Assembly: GCA_047528275.1 (NCBI GenBank)
Contig: CP180023.1
Location: forward strand, 1,426,001 to 1,490,000
Source of the DNA: G039954875 sp047528275
GTDB lineage: Bacteria; Bacteroidota; Bacteroidia; Flavobacteriales; Blattabacteriaceae
Reading direction: 5' to 3'
DNA length: 64,000 nucleotides
How positions within the stretch are numbered: position 1 is the stretch's first letter; every line of letters begins with the position of its first letter. A program made the translations under genes and the position numbers. The notes below the pieces were generated by a model, which ran no database searches, had not been told where the DNA came from, and saw only the letters and a program-made list of their open reading frames with translations. Of the stretch, positions 45,066-54,136 are shown in pieces.

Positions 45066-46571
45066 TCAATTCATCTCAAACCCTCTGATCACTATTTGAC
45101 CATTCCTCTTGATCAATTTGATGTAAACATCTCCTGAATAACCTTTCAACAGTAAATCGACATCAGCAGGTTTTTCTACTTTCTTACCATTGATCGAGAG
45201 GATGATATCTCCTTCTTGAATACCAAGATTGCTCAATCTACCTCTTTTTAGTTGGGTGACTCTGAGACCATAATTGATACCAAAATCTCCTTTGGATTGA
45301 TGATCCAAAGGTTCAAATTTTGCACCCAACCATTCTGATGACGGCATTTCTTCCTTGCTGCAGAGTTTGGTTCCTCCCTTCATATCTTTCAAAGTCACGA
45401 TGAAATGCTTCTCTTTTCCATCACGCAACGCTTTGATCTTTACTTTATCCCCAGGACGCTTTCTACCAATGACAGCAGATAAATCTGCAAAGTTCCGTAT
45501 CATCTGTCCTTCAACCTCCTTGATGATATCTCCTTTCTTGATACCGGTATCAGCTGCACCACTGTTCTCACTTAACCCATTGACCATGATACCTTGTTGT
45601 GGCTTAATGTTTCGATTGAATCTTTCATTATATTCCCTCACTCGATATTCATTGGTAAGATCTAATGCTTCTATTCCTATGAAAGCACGTTGTACGGTAC
45701 CATATTGTTTAAGATCTTTGACAACCTTTTCCACTAGATTACAAGGTACTGCAAAGCCATATCCCTCATAAGCCCCAGAATTTGAAAAGATTGCTGTATT
45801 AATTCCGATCAACTCACCTTTGGTGTTGAGCAAGGCTCCTCCACTGTTGCCTGGATTGACTGCCGCATCAGTTTGTACAAAAGCTTCTATAGGTGCTTTA
45901 CCTCCTAATATACCTAAATCTCTGTTTTTAGCACTAACAATCCCAGCAGTGACCGTAGAATTCAACCCAAATGGGTTCCCGACTGCTAGTACCCACTCGC
46001 CTACTTGCACATTGTCAGAGTTAGAGAAGTAAAGAAACGGTAATTCTTTCTTTTCCTCTATTTTCAACAAGGCAATATCGGTATTGGAATCCGTACCGAT
46101 CAACTTGGCTTTATAAGTTCTTTGATCATTAAGTGTAACCTCTATCTTGTCGGCATCTTCAACAACATGATTGTTGGTGACAATATAGCCATTGGGCGCA
46201 ATGATCACACCTGATCCACCAGTCTTAGGCCTATCATTTTTTTCGGGAACTCTTTGTCTACCCCTGAAGTCGTTAGGGAAACCAAAGAAAAAATCAAAGG
46301 GGTCGAAATTTTGAATTCCATTATTAACCTTATTGGAATAATTCTTTACACTCACCACAGCATCAATGCCTTTTACTGCTGCTCTAGTGAAATCGGGTAT
46401 GCCGGCAGATCCCACTAAATTGGTAGGATCACTGGCAACCAACCTTACCTTAGCTGGTGATTCATTCGTATATACAATGGGGTGCTTGTCTTCTGTATAT
46501 TTCTTGTAGGCAGCGATAGCAGCTATTGAGCTTACCAATCCTATGGCGATATAAATCAATATTTTTCTCAT
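45066..46571 (-). CDS. degQ: HtrA/DegQ family periplasmic serine protease
   Basis: Intact 501-residue envelope quality-control protease. An N-terminal signal/anchor (ILIYIAIGLVSSIAAIAAYK) is followed by a trypsin-like domain. The triad is visible: His in VTNNHVVEDADKIEV, Asp in DSNTDIALLKI, and Ser in AAVNPGNSGGALLNTKGELI. Two PDZ domains follow (GIMVNGLSENSGAADTGIKK with GDIIKEVEGQ, and LSNLGIQEGDIILSINGKKV). Length and layout are those of Bacteroidota DegQ/HtrA. A -7 box TATATTTG lies 30 nt upstream and a strong terminator follows. It degrades or refolds damaged exported proteins. No damage is seen. Confidence 0.95.
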   Translation of the reverse strand: MRKILIYIAIGLVSSIAAIAAYKKYTEDKHPIVYTNESPAKVRLVASDPTNLVGSAGIPDFTRAAVKGIDAVVSVKNYSNKVNNGIQNFDPFDFFFGFPNDFRGRQRVPEKNDRPKTGGSGVIIAPNGYIVTNNHVVEDADKIEVTLNDQRTYKAKLIGTDSNTDIALLKIEEKKELPFLYFSNSDNVQVGEWVLAVGNPFGLNSTVTAGIVSAKNRDLGILGGKAPIEAFVQTDAAVNPGNSGGALLNTKGELIGINTAIFSNSGAYEGYGFAVPCNLVEKVVKDLKQYGTVQRAFIGIEALDLTNEYRVREYNERFNRNIKPQQGIMVNGLSENSGAADTGIKKGDIIKEVEGQMIRNFADLSAVIGRKRPGDKVKIKALRDGKEKHFIVTLKDMKGGTKLCSKEEMPSSEWLGAKFEPLDHQSKGDFGINYGLRVTQLKRGRLSNLGIQEGDIILSINGKKVEKPADVDLLLKGYSGDVYIKLIKRNGQIVIRGFEMN

Positions 46572-46601
46572 CTTAAAAAAATGATTTTATTGTATGATTT
46601 A

Positions 46602-46609
46602 CAAATATA
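46602..46609 (-). promoter_or_regulatory. -7 promoter box of degQ (TATATTTG)
   Basis: Exact TAnnTTTG on the minus strand, 30 nt upstream of the degQ ATG. No clear -33 element. Confidence 0.5.
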
Positions 46610-46697
46610 CGCATTAAGATAAATGTTAAAAAGTTTCTTGATATGAATTTATACTTTTCACACGCGCCTATAGATCAATTTTATTGAATTGAAAACG

Positions 46698-46705
46698 TAA
46701 TTTTG
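46698..46705 (+). promoter_or_regulatory. -7 promoter box of dapF-mltG (TAATTTTG)
   Basis: Exact TAnnTTTG, with 16 nt between box and dapF ATG, so the leader would be about ten bases. Confidence 0.5.
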
Positions 46706-46721
46706 TCCGGTTACCAAGTCT

Positions 46722-47495
46722 ATGAAAATTAGTTTTTCCAAATACGAGGGAACAGGCAATGACTTTATTTTGCTCGATGCACGTATGTCTACTATGATCG
46801 AAGCGGAGTTGGTTATTGAAAAACTCTGCCAAAGACGATGGGGTATCGGGGCTGATGGCTTCATCCTGATCAAGGATGATGCAGAATGTGATTTTTACAT
46901 GAAGTATTACAATGCCGATGGAAGAGAAAGCAGTATGTGCGGCAATGGTGGACGGTGTGCCGTAGCCTTTTCAAAACGTTTGGGGATGATCATCGATAGG
47001 GTAAATTTCAAAGCAATAGATGGAAACCATACTGCACTAATCCAAGGAGATACGGTGTCTCTCCAGATGATCGATGTCTCGACTATAGAACATCATCCAA
47101 CCCATGTTTTTTTGAATACGGGATCGCCACATCATGTAGTATTCGTGCCACGGATAGATAAGGTTGATGTATATGAAGAAGGAAAAAAAATCCGGTTTGG
47201 GAAACCTTATTTCGAAGTCGGTTCCAATGTTAATTTTGTACAAATGGCTGCAGACTCTTTGAAGATCCGCACTTATGAACGTGGCGTAGAGAACGAAACC
47301 CTCTCTTGTGGTACTGGCGTTGTAGCTGCAGCCATTGCTGCGCACCATATCAGGAAAATATCTGTCGGAACGGTTAGAATAGAAACTTTGGGAGGGATAT
47401 TGACCGTTCGTTTTACAAAAACCGCTAAAACTTATGAAACAGTCTGGCTCGAGGGTCCGGCTCGATTTGTTTTCGAAGGCTGCATAGAGATTTGA
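46722..47495 (+). CDS. dapF: diaminopimelate epimerase DapF
   Basis: Intact 257-residue cofactor-free epimerase that converts LL-DAP to meso-DAP for peptidoglycan and lysine. The two-fold DapF fold is evident: FSKYEGTGNDFILLD at the N-terminus, the first catalytic Cys in ESSMCGNGGRCAVAF (residues about 69-83), the substrate loop GSPHHVVFV, and the second Cys in VENETLSCGTGVVAAAIAA (about 191-209). Length is normal. It has its own -7 box and precedes mltG by 6 bases, forming a two-gene wall-related operon. It agrees with MurE being the meso-DAP type. Confidence 0.96.
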   Translation: MKISFSKYEGTGNDFILLDARMSTMIEAELVIEKLCQRRWGIGADGFILIKDDAECDFYMKYYNADGRESSMCGNGGRCAVAFSKRLGMIIDRVNFKAIDGNHTALIQGDTVSLQMIDVSTIEHHPTHVFLNTGSPHHVVFVPRIDKVDVYEEGKKIRFGKPYFEVGSNVNFVQMAADSLKIRTYERGVENETLSCGTGVVAAAIAAHHIRKISVGTVRIETLGGILTVRFTKTAKTYETVWLEGPARFVFEGCIEI

Positions 47496-47501
47496 TCTAA
47501 G

Positions 47502-48530
47502 ATGAGGCGGATCAAGATCTTGTTATGGGGCATTATTTTATCTGGTACCGTACTCACGTTCCACCATTATTACCTCAAGCTTTACGGTGCCAATGTTAAA
47601 CGATCCGGATACTTGCTCATTCCTACAGGCAGTACTTATGAAGAGGTATTGAACAGAGTCACAATATTTTTGAAGGATCCGGAAGCCTTTACTTGGGTAG
47701 CTGAGAAGAAGAATTATCCTCAAAGGGTCAAATCGGGAAAATATGCTCTCAAAGCAGGAGAAGACAATGTGACGCTCGTAGATAGACTCCGTTCGGGACA
47801 ACAAGAGGAAGTAGACGTTATCTTCGGAGGGCAAAACTCCATCAAAGAATTCACCGAAAAGATCGCACAGCAAATAGAACTTGATTCCACTGCATTGCTA
47901 AAAACCATCCTGAATCCGTATTATTTAAAGGAGCACCAGGTGACTACTGAAAACGTTCAACAATTGTTCATTTCGAACACCTACAAGATGTATTGGAACA
48001 CTTCTATCGATTTTTTTTTAGCACAGATGATCAAGGAGTATCACCGATTTTGGAACAAAACACGCCGGGATAAATCCAATCGATTAGGTATGAGTGTTTT
48101 ACAAATCATTACCTTGGCTTCTATCGTACAGAAAGAAGCTTCAAAGGTAGATGAGATGCCCAAAGTAGCAGGACTTTATTTAAATCGTTTGAGACGTCAT
48201 TGGAAATTACAATCGGACCCTACAGTACTTTACGCTATCAAAAAAATGAACCCAGATCATGCACCTATAAAGAGAGTCCTATATGAAGACCTCCAGGTAG
48301 CATCCCCCTATAATACATATCTCCACCACGGCTTGCCCCCTGCTCCGATCTGCCTTCCAGAAATATCGGCCATAAATGCAGTATTGGACCCAACTTCTCA
48401 TTCCTACTACTACATGGTAGTCAGTGTGAAGCGACCAGGGTATCACGAGTTCTCTCAAACAGATCTCGAACATGAGACGCATCGTCACAATTATATCCGT
48501 AGTTTAAATGAAAAGAATATTCGAAGATGA
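47502..48530 (+). CDS. mltG: endolytic peptidoglycan transglycosylase MltG
   Basis: Intact 342-residue membrane-anchored lytic transglycosylase that cleaves nascent glycan strands and so sets their length. A single N-terminal span (IKILLWGIILSGTVLTFHHY) is followed by a LysM-like region (YLLIPTGSTYEEVLNRV). The YceG domain has ITLASIVQKEASKVDEMPKV with the catalytic Glu (residue about 213), AGLYLNRLRRHWKLQSDPTV, SPYNTYLHHGLPPAPICLPE and a C-terminal FSQTDLEHETHRHNYIRSL. All blocks match the family. It follows dapF by 6 bases and is probably co-transcribed. The dead comM starts 109 bases later. Confidence 0.94.
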   Translation: MRRIKILLWGIILSGTVLTFHHYYLKLYGANVKRSGYLLIPTGSTYEEVLNRVTIFLKDPEAFTWVAEKKNYPQRVKSGKYALKAGEDNVTLVDRLRSGQQEEVDVIFGGQNSIKEFTEKIAQQIELDSTALLKTILNPYYLKEHQVTTENVQQLFISNTYKMYWNTSIDFFLAQMIKEYHRFWNKTRRDKSNRLGMSVLQIITLASIVQKEASKVDEMPKVAGLYLNRLRRHWKLQSDPTVLYAIKKMNPDHAPIKRVLYEDLQVASPYNTYLHHGLPPAPICLPEISAINAVLDPTSHSYYYMVVSVKRPGYHEFSQTDLEHETHRHNYIRSLNEKNIRR

Positions 48531-48638
48531 CCTGATTGGCCAATAGACATCTGTTGACTGTACTAATCTGATACTTTATTTCTATAAGGTACAATAAAAA
48601 TTTATATACTTTTCATACTATAAACCAAATCATCACTT

Positions 48639-50188
48639 ATGTTAATCAAGACCTATGGTGGCGCCTTGCACTGTGTATCTACCTTGAAAGTTACTATAGA
48701 GAGCAAACATCGATCAAGGAATAGGTTATCATCTAGTCGGCTTACCTGAGAATACAGTCAAAGAAAGCAGTTAGCATATCAGTTCAACCTTGAAAAATTA
48801 TGGATACAAAATGAAAGGAAATAAAGATCATCATCAATATAGCTCCGGCAGATCTGTGTAAGGGATGTTCGAATTACGGCTTACCTATTACCATCGATAT
48901 ATTAGTCGCCCCTGATCAGATCCGAGATGAAGCTGTCGGACACTAATATGATCATGGGAGAATTGTCTTTGGATGGTTACTATTTCATTGGATCAAAGGA
49001 GCTTTACCCCTCTCTTTACAGGCCACGAGAGGGGAGGAAAGAAATTTTCCTACCCAATCAAAATATTAAAAAAACACCCATCGTCCACGATCTTGAGGTC
49101 TACGTACAGTCTATTCAAAAAATCATCGGTTTTTTAAATCAATCGAGGAGTTTAAATCCTGTGAGATTTGATTTCCAACAATCTTTTTATGAAAATTTGA
49201 ATGCTTCCCCTTTAAATATTGCTGAAGTCAAGGGCCAAGACAATCTCAAACACACCTTATAGATTTCCGCTGCAGCTGGACATAATATCAATCCTAATCG
49301 GTCTACCGAATACCGGTAAAGCCATATTGGCTAAGCAGGTACTCTCGGTCTTACCACCACTGACAAATCGAAGAGGTACTCGAAACGACGAAAATACAAT
49401 AGTGTAGCAAGTCGGTTAGGCTAACACGCCTCACACTCTTGGTCACACAATCTTTCCGCGTACCAGATTATTATAGTATATCGGATTATAGCTTTGGTCG
49501 GAAAGGCGGAGGTTATTCACACAATCTGGTGAGATTTCTCTGGCACATGATGGAATACTCTTCCTAGATGAATTACCTGATTTTAAGCGGGACGTATTAA
49601 GAGTATTGAGGTAGTCTCTGGAAGACCGAGAAATAACGATCTTTAAAGCGTGTTTTACAATAAATTATCCAACAAGCTTTATGTTAATCACTTCAATGAA
49701 TTCCAGTCCCTCAAGCTTTTTCTTTGATGATCCCAAAAATACTTCATCAGAGATAGAGATCCAATGGTATATGGATAAAATATCTGGGCCACTCCTGAAG
49801 TGCATTGACCTGAATACGAAAAAAAAATTGAATAATTGTCCGACTCGAGAAATGGTAAAAAGAGTCAGATCATCCAAGCTAGAGTATTAGGGGATAGGAC
49901 TATACAAAACACACGTTATGCTAAACAATTTTATATACACTATAACAATCAGATCAGTTCGAAAGAACTCGACGCCTAGTGTGAATTGAACGATCAGAGG
50001 AAGAAACTGTTGAAATCTGCTATGAAAAACTCAATCTCTTTTCCAGAGCCTACGACCGAATCTTGCGCATGGATCGGACCATTGCCGACTTAGATGAAAA
50101 AGATGTCCTTGAAAGATCACATCTTACGGAGGTCATTCAATATCAAACCTTAGACAAGGGGGGCTGTAATGAAACTTTTCAAGGGCTG
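48639..50188 (+). pseudogene. comM: comM remnant (Mg-chelatase-like AAA+ helicase of natural transformation)
   Basis: ComM extends branch migration of incoming DNA during transformation. Ordered blocks: MLIKTYGGALHCVSTLKVTI (48639 on; family MLxKTYGSAVxGxxAxxIxV), IIINIAPADLCK-like sequence near 48840, MGELSLDGYYFIGSKELYPS and IVHDLEVYVQSIQKIIGFL (48950-49130), NIAEVKGQDNLKHTL (about 49215-49260), and GLPNTGKAILAKQVLSVLPP (Walker A, normally GPPGTGKTMLA, with Lys kept but GTG lost). Then LFLDELPDFKRD (near 49560), YMDKISGPLLKCIDL (near 49770), SSKELDA, and a C-terminal SLKDHILRRSFNIKP-like end. Many stops lie between. The gene is dead; its 3' end overlaps the convergent DUF4294 gene by 10 bases. 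Confidence 0.88.
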
Positions 50189-50799
50189 AGTTCACCATTG
50201 TGAAAAGCTTGCTGTAAAATGATCTCGATAAAATGATCTTCTGGATCGTTGTCCGGATCGTAAGGTGTCTTGAGAGAGATCTTATAGAAATTGGCTTTTA
50301 GATTCCACCAAAAAGCACTCCATTCACTACGGAATTGTCGGATGATTTCATAAGTGGTCTTTTGTGTTTGTCGGTTGATGAGTTTGGAAAAGAGCTGTCC
50401 TTCTTTTTTAGTAAATTTCATAAGCTGTTTTTCATACTCTACTTCCAATTCTTTGATTTTATGATAGAAATATCTTCTCTTTTCTCTTTTACTATATATT
50501 TTACTGAACTCCTCTAAACTTTGATTGTAAAGTATCACAGCGGTTTTCGCATAAGGGTAGACGTTGTAGACCTTCTTCTGCAGGAAATAATAATAAGTCT
50601 TCTCAACACTAATGGGTTCTTTGTATAAACCTTCTTTTTTGGGATATACGATCACTTCAGGCAACTCATCAAAACGAATATTCTCCTCAAGAAATTGTCC
50701 GTTTTCATCCTTTGATGGCGGAATGGTATCCCTAGGATGAGCCTGAGACAAGCAGCTCATCCACAATAAAATCACTATGTAATAGTAACTTTTAGTCAT
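50179..50799 (-). CDS. DUF4294 domain protein, exported
   Basis: Intact 206-residue protein with a signal peptide (MTKSYYYIVILLWMSCLSQA). The family core is visible: LPEVIVYPKKEG, VYNVYPYAKTAVILYNQSLE, KELEVEYEKQLMKFTKKEGQ, SKLINRQTQKTTYEIIRQFR and FWWNLKANFYKISLKTPYDP with DDHFIEIIL-like end (PEDHFIEIILQQ). DUF4294 proteins are conserved across Bacteroidota, are predicted periplasmic, and have no known function. They are often encoded divergently from an M42 aminopeptidase gene, as here. The stop lies inside the end of dead comM. The intact state among pseudogenes points to an important envelope role. Confidence 0.88.
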   Translation of the reverse strand: MTKSYYYIVILLWMSCLSQAHPRDTIPPSKDENGQFLEENIRFDELPEVIVYPKKEGLYKEPISVEKTYYYFLQKKVYNVYPYAKTAVILYNQSLEEFSKIYSKREKRRYFYHKIKELEVEYEKQLMKFTKKEGQLFSKLINRQTQKTTYEIIRQFRSEWSAFWWNLKANFYKISLKTPYDPDNDPEDHFIEIILQQAFHNGELSP

Positions 50800-50848
50800 C
50801 TGAACAGTATCACCCCTACAAAAATACGGTCTTTTTCAAAGAAACTTT

Positions 50849-50856
50849 TATTTTTG
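50849..50856 (+). promoter_or_regulatory. -7 promoter box of the M42 peptidase gene (TATTTTTG), which fixes its start
   Basis: Exact TAnnTTTG, 15 nt before ATG 50872. A TTG that could serve as an upstream start (50854-50856) is inside the box, so the ATG is the real start. Confidence 0.55.
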
Positions 50857-50871
50857 GGTAAAATTTATCGT

Positions 50872-51966
50872 ATGGACAAATCGTCATTTTTTTCGATCAG
50901 TAAAAAATCTTTACAATTTCTAGAAAAATATTTAAATACAGCTTCACCTACCGGCCACGAGAGTGCTGGGCAAAAATTATGGAAAACCTTCATTGAACCC
51001 TATGTGGATGAAATCCAAGTAGACGCTTATGGTACTGTTATAGGTATAATCAATCCTGATTCTCATTATAAAGTGGTGATCGAGGCCCATGCCGATGAGA
51101 TCTCCTGGTGTGTGAATTATATCACAGACGATGGTCTGATTTATGTCGTCCGAAATGGTGGTTCCGATCATCAAATCGCGCCATCTAAACGTGTCCATAT
51201 TCACACAGAAAAAGGTGTAATAGATGGAATTTTTGGTTGGCCAGCCATTCATACGAGAAAACCTTCAGAAGAAAAAGTCCCCACCATAGACAATATTTTT
51301 ATAGATGTAGGCGCTTTCGATAAGAAGGAAGTTAAAAAAATGAACATTCATGTAGGCTGCGTGATCACTTACCCTGATGAATTTTTTATTCTGAATGATC
51401 GCTATTTTGTATGCCGTGCATTGGATAATCGCATGGGAGGTTTCATGATTGCAAAAGTAGCCCAGATGATTAAGGAAAATAAAGTAAACCTACCTTTTGC
51501 ACTCTACATAGTCAATGCTGTGCAAGAAGAAGTAGGCCTAAGAGGGGCTGAGATGATCACCCATACGATCAAACCTGATTTAGCTATCGTGACTGACGTG
51601 ACTCATGACACCTCTACCCCGATGATCGATAAAAAGATACAAGGCGATATCAAATGTGGCTTAGGTCCGGTAATCACCTATGCCCCATCGATACAAAACA
51701 ACTTAAGAAAACTCATCATTGATGTAGCTGAGAAGCACAAATTGCCTTTTCAACGACTAGCCTCATCTCGGATTACAGGTACCGATACAGATGCCTTTGC
51801 TTACTCAAATGGCGGCGTGATCTCGGCTCTAATCTCCCTGCCGCTTCGCTACATGCATACCACTGTGGAGGCAGTACACAAGAAAGACGTTGAGCAAGTG
51901 ATCCGTCTCATCTTTGAGACTTTGAAAACAATCCGGCCTGATCATGACTTTAAATATTTTCAGTAA
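50872..51966 (+). CDS. M42 family glutamyl/tetrahedral aminopeptidase-like metallopeptidase
   Basis: Intact protein of 364 residues from ATG 50872. N-terminal block LEKYLNTASPTGHESAGQKL is typical of M42/M20 peptidases. Metal and catalytic residues are visible in VVIEAHADEISWCVNYI (His, Asp), the bridging Asp in CRALDNRMGG, the catalytic Glu pair in AVQEEVGLRGAEM, the Asp in AIVTDVTHDTS, and the last His in PLRYMHTTVEAVHKKD. The PDZ-like insert (residues about 80-180) is normal for M42. Cytosolic di-zinc aminopeptidases of this type trim peptides, so this one likely recycles amino acids from peptides. It has its own promoter box and is divergent from DUF4294. Confidence 0.92.
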   Translation: MDKSSFFSISKKSLQFLEKYLNTASPTGHESAGQKLWKTFIEPYVDEIQVDAYGTVIGIINPDSHYKVVIEAHADEISWCVNYITDDGLIYVVRNGGSDHQIAPSKRVHIHTEKGVIDGIFGWPAIHTRKPSEEKVPTIDNIFIDVGAFDKKEVKKMNIHVGCVITYPDEFFILNDRYFVCRALDNRMGGFMIAKVAQMIKENKVNLPFALYIVNAVQEEVGLRGAEMITHTIKPDLAIVTDVTHDTSTPMIDKKIQGDIKCGLGPVITYAPSIQNNLRKLIIDVAEKHKLPFQRLASSRITGTDTDAFAYSNGGVISALISLPLRYMHTTVEAVHKKDVEQVIRLIFETLKTIRPDHDFKYFQ

Positions 51967-52010
51967 GTAAATACAATATAAAAAGTATCTATAGATTAAT
52001 TATCAGTGAT

Positions 52011-52616
52011 TTACAATGATTTTTTGAGGTGTTTAAATCGCTCGATCATGAAGGAGTAAAATTTATAAGGGTTGAGTACTTTTCCATCTTTTTTGATGAT
52101 GTAGTGGAGATGATCTCCCTTACTCAGACCTGTATGACCTACGTACCCTATGATTTAATCTTGTTTTACTCATTGGCCTTTCCACATAATAACCCACTTC
52201 AAATGAACATATAATGTACAAAAACCATTTAAATGATCGACCTCGATATAAATTACCCCCTCCCTATCATAAAAAACTGTTTTCATAACACCGAAAGCCG
52301 TAACGTAGACAGGTGTCCCATATCTAGAAGGGAGGTCAATACCATTGTGAAATTTATATTTCCATTGAATAGGATGTCTTCGATAACTAAATTTTGAAGA
52401 CACGTATAAACGGCTGATCCGTTCCTTCTTTTAAAGGAAAAAAAGAAGGAATGTATTCGATGAGATTTTGATCCCAATTTAATTTTCTTAACTGACTGAG
52501 GACATCATCATAATTTTGATCTCAGTAAAATTTTCCCTAACTTTATTTTGCGCTGTACTCACCCCTGTTGCGGTCAAAAGAATAGAAAAAATAAAAATAG
52601 CTTTAAAACAGTTCAT
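52011..52616 (-). pseudogene. M23 family metallopeptidase remnant
   Basis: Remnant of a secreted LytM-type peptidoglycan endopeptidase. ATG at 52616 begins a signal peptide (NCFKAIFIFSILLTATGVST). After a frameshift near 52520 it reads LRKLNWDQNLIEYIPSFFPL, FSYRRHPIQWKYKFHNGIDL and GTPVYVTAFGVMKTVFY. Then, after a stop, IIGYVGHTGLSKGDHLHYII and GKVLNPYKFY. The zinc motifs HxxxD (HNGID) and HLH (DHLHY) are still readable, so decay is fairly young. At least one frameshift and one in-frame stop (TAA after KGQ at 52170) separate the parts. The stop codon of the gene is at 52011-52013. Other wall enzymes (RlpA, MltG) are intact. Confidence 0.85.
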
Positions 52617-52804
52617 AAATACTACAGGCAGATTAGCCCGGACGAAGATAAAAATAGTCCATCAATTTTTATCTCGAAGATCTTGACAGTAGATGAGAGT
52701 TTCAAAGGAAGGCTACATTCTAAATAATATCCATCTCAATGATATGGCTCTTCATCAACAAAGAGCTGATAGACCATTGAATTTCGTATATGGACTTAAA
52801 CCTG

Positions 52805-52812
52805 TATATTTG
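52805..52812 (+). promoter_or_regulatory. -7 promoter box of rplU-rpmA (TATATTTG)
   Basis: Exact TAnnTTTG, 26 nt before the rplU ATG. A TTG lies at 52777-52779, 25 nt upstream, slightly far for a -33 element. Confidence 0.55.
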
Positions 52813-52838
52813 TTCTTTCAAAAATCAAAACATACTAC

Positions 52839-53246
52839 ATGTTTGCAATCATGGAGATAGGAGGTTTACAATATAAGGTTACTCAAGGTCATTATATATA
52901 TGTACCCCGACTAAAACAAGATGAAGGGACTCAAATCTCTTTTGACCGTGTTCTTTTGCTCGATCAAGAGGGTGTGGTCACTGTAGGTGCTCCTGTCATA
53001 ACGGGTGCAGGTGTACAGGCTAAAATTTTACAACATATCAAAGGAGATAAGATCATTGTCTTCAAAAAGAAAAGAAGGAAGGGGTATAAAGTCAAACACG
53101 GCCACAGGCAACAATTTACAAAGATTGAAGTGCTTGCTGTAACGGGGGGAGAAACCATTGAGAAAAAACCTGCCAAAAAAGCTACTCCTAAGGTAAGGGA
53201 AGAGGACTTACAAGAAAAGGTCATTGAAATAGAACAAATTGCTTAA
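52839..53246 (+). CDS. rplU: 50S ribosomal protein L21
   Basis: Intact 135-residue ribosomal protein binding 23S rRNA. MFAIMEIGGLQYKVTQGHYI is the canonical N-terminus. The loop VFKKKRRKGYKVKHGHRQQF contains the rRNA-binding KRRKxYxxxxGHRQ motif (residues about 76-91), followed by TKIEVLAV. About 30 extra residues after this (EKKPAKKATPKVREEDLQEK) form a charged tail that is common in Bacteroidota L21. It is followed by rpmA in the usual order, 40 bases later. The fused TTG-like upstream sequence is promoter, so ATG 52839 is the start. Confidence 0.97.
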   Translation: MFAIMEIGGLQYKVTQGHYIYVPRLKQDEGTQISFDRVLLLDQEGVVTVGAPVITGAGVQAKILQHIKGDKIIVFKKKRRKGYKVKHGHRQQFTKIEVLAVTGGETIEKKPAKKATPKVREEDLQEKVIEIEQIA

Positions 53247-53286
53247 GGGGTAATAAACTCATATCATTCAATAAAAAGATTAAACC

Positions 53287-53553
53287 ATGGCTCATAAAAA
53301 AGGGGTGGGAAGCTCTAAGAATGGTCGTGATTCAGAAAGTAAACACTTAGGTGTAAAGGTTTTCGGAAGTCAGTTGGCCAAGGCCGGTAATATCATCGTA
53401 CGTCAAAGAGGCACAAAGCATTATCCTGGGAATCATGTGGGTATAGGTAAAGATCACACACTCTATGCAAAAATAGACGGCATTGTTCTATTTCAAAAAA
53501 AAGCAAACAATCGTTCTTTTGTATCTATTCTTCCTGATGTAGAAATGGATTGA
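53287..53553 (+). CDS. rpmA: 50S ribosomal protein L27
   Basis: Intact 88-residue ribosomal protein at the peptidyl-transferase centre. MAHKKGVGSSKNGRDSESKH is canonical, with the short N-terminal arm that reaches tRNA. GVKVFGSQLAKAGNIIVRQR and GIGKDHTLYAKIDGIVLFQK follow. There is no N-terminal prosequence of the Firmicutes type. Length is normal. It is the second gene of the L21-L27 operon and its end marks the start of more than 3 kb of decayed DNA. Confidence 0.98.
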   Translation: MAHKKGVGSSKNGRDSESKHLGVKVFGSQLAKAGNIIVRQRGTKHYPGNHVGIGKDHTLYAKIDGIVLFQKKANNRSFVSILPDVEMD

Positions 53554-54136
53554 TATACGATCAGAATCTTTTTAAACCAGGCTCGATAAACAAGAATAAT
53601 AATACTTTGAATTTTTTTTCTCTTCTTCTTTTATTATCCGGATGGATAATTCAATTGGATATAGTAGCAGTTTATTAAACTATTGATCAATTGGTTATTA
53701 TTCAATTTTTTGATTATTATATTCTTAAAGAAATAGATTTATAAAATCTGGGGAAAGGACATTATTTCATTCTCCCATCTTCCTTTATTGCTACAGATCG
53801 GTAGATTTTTTTTCAATCTAAAAGCTTTTTACGAATCCTCTATCTTGCCACTTTCAGGGCTTCTTACATTCATATCTGCAATGAAGTAGCAAAATGACTA
53901 AATTTATCTCATCCACAATCTTCTATACCAACAACCGAAATCATTTACATTGAATAGGGCCCATGTCCAAAACCAATGAACGATATAGGATACTTTGATC
54001 AATATTATCGTGATTGATCAAATAAACGACTTCTTTCATTCCTAGCTTGGGATGAAAGATACAGACTCTAACAAAATTTCCTATTTCTTCTCTTCTTGGG
54101 CATTTAAAATACTACTACGATCTCAAGGGGGATTGA
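53554..54136. other. non-coding stretch after rpmA, nothing recognised
   Basis: About 580 bases, AT-rich, full of stops in all frames. I see no hairpin with T-run for the ribosomal operon and no recognisable protein fragment. Confidence 0.5.

Noticed and set aside
50854..50871. N-terminal extension of the M42 peptidase starting at TTG
   Set aside because: The TTG lies inside the -7 box; ATG 50872 is preferred.
53554..53760. Terminator for rplU-rpmA
   Set aside because: No inverted repeat followed by T-run could be found in this stretch.
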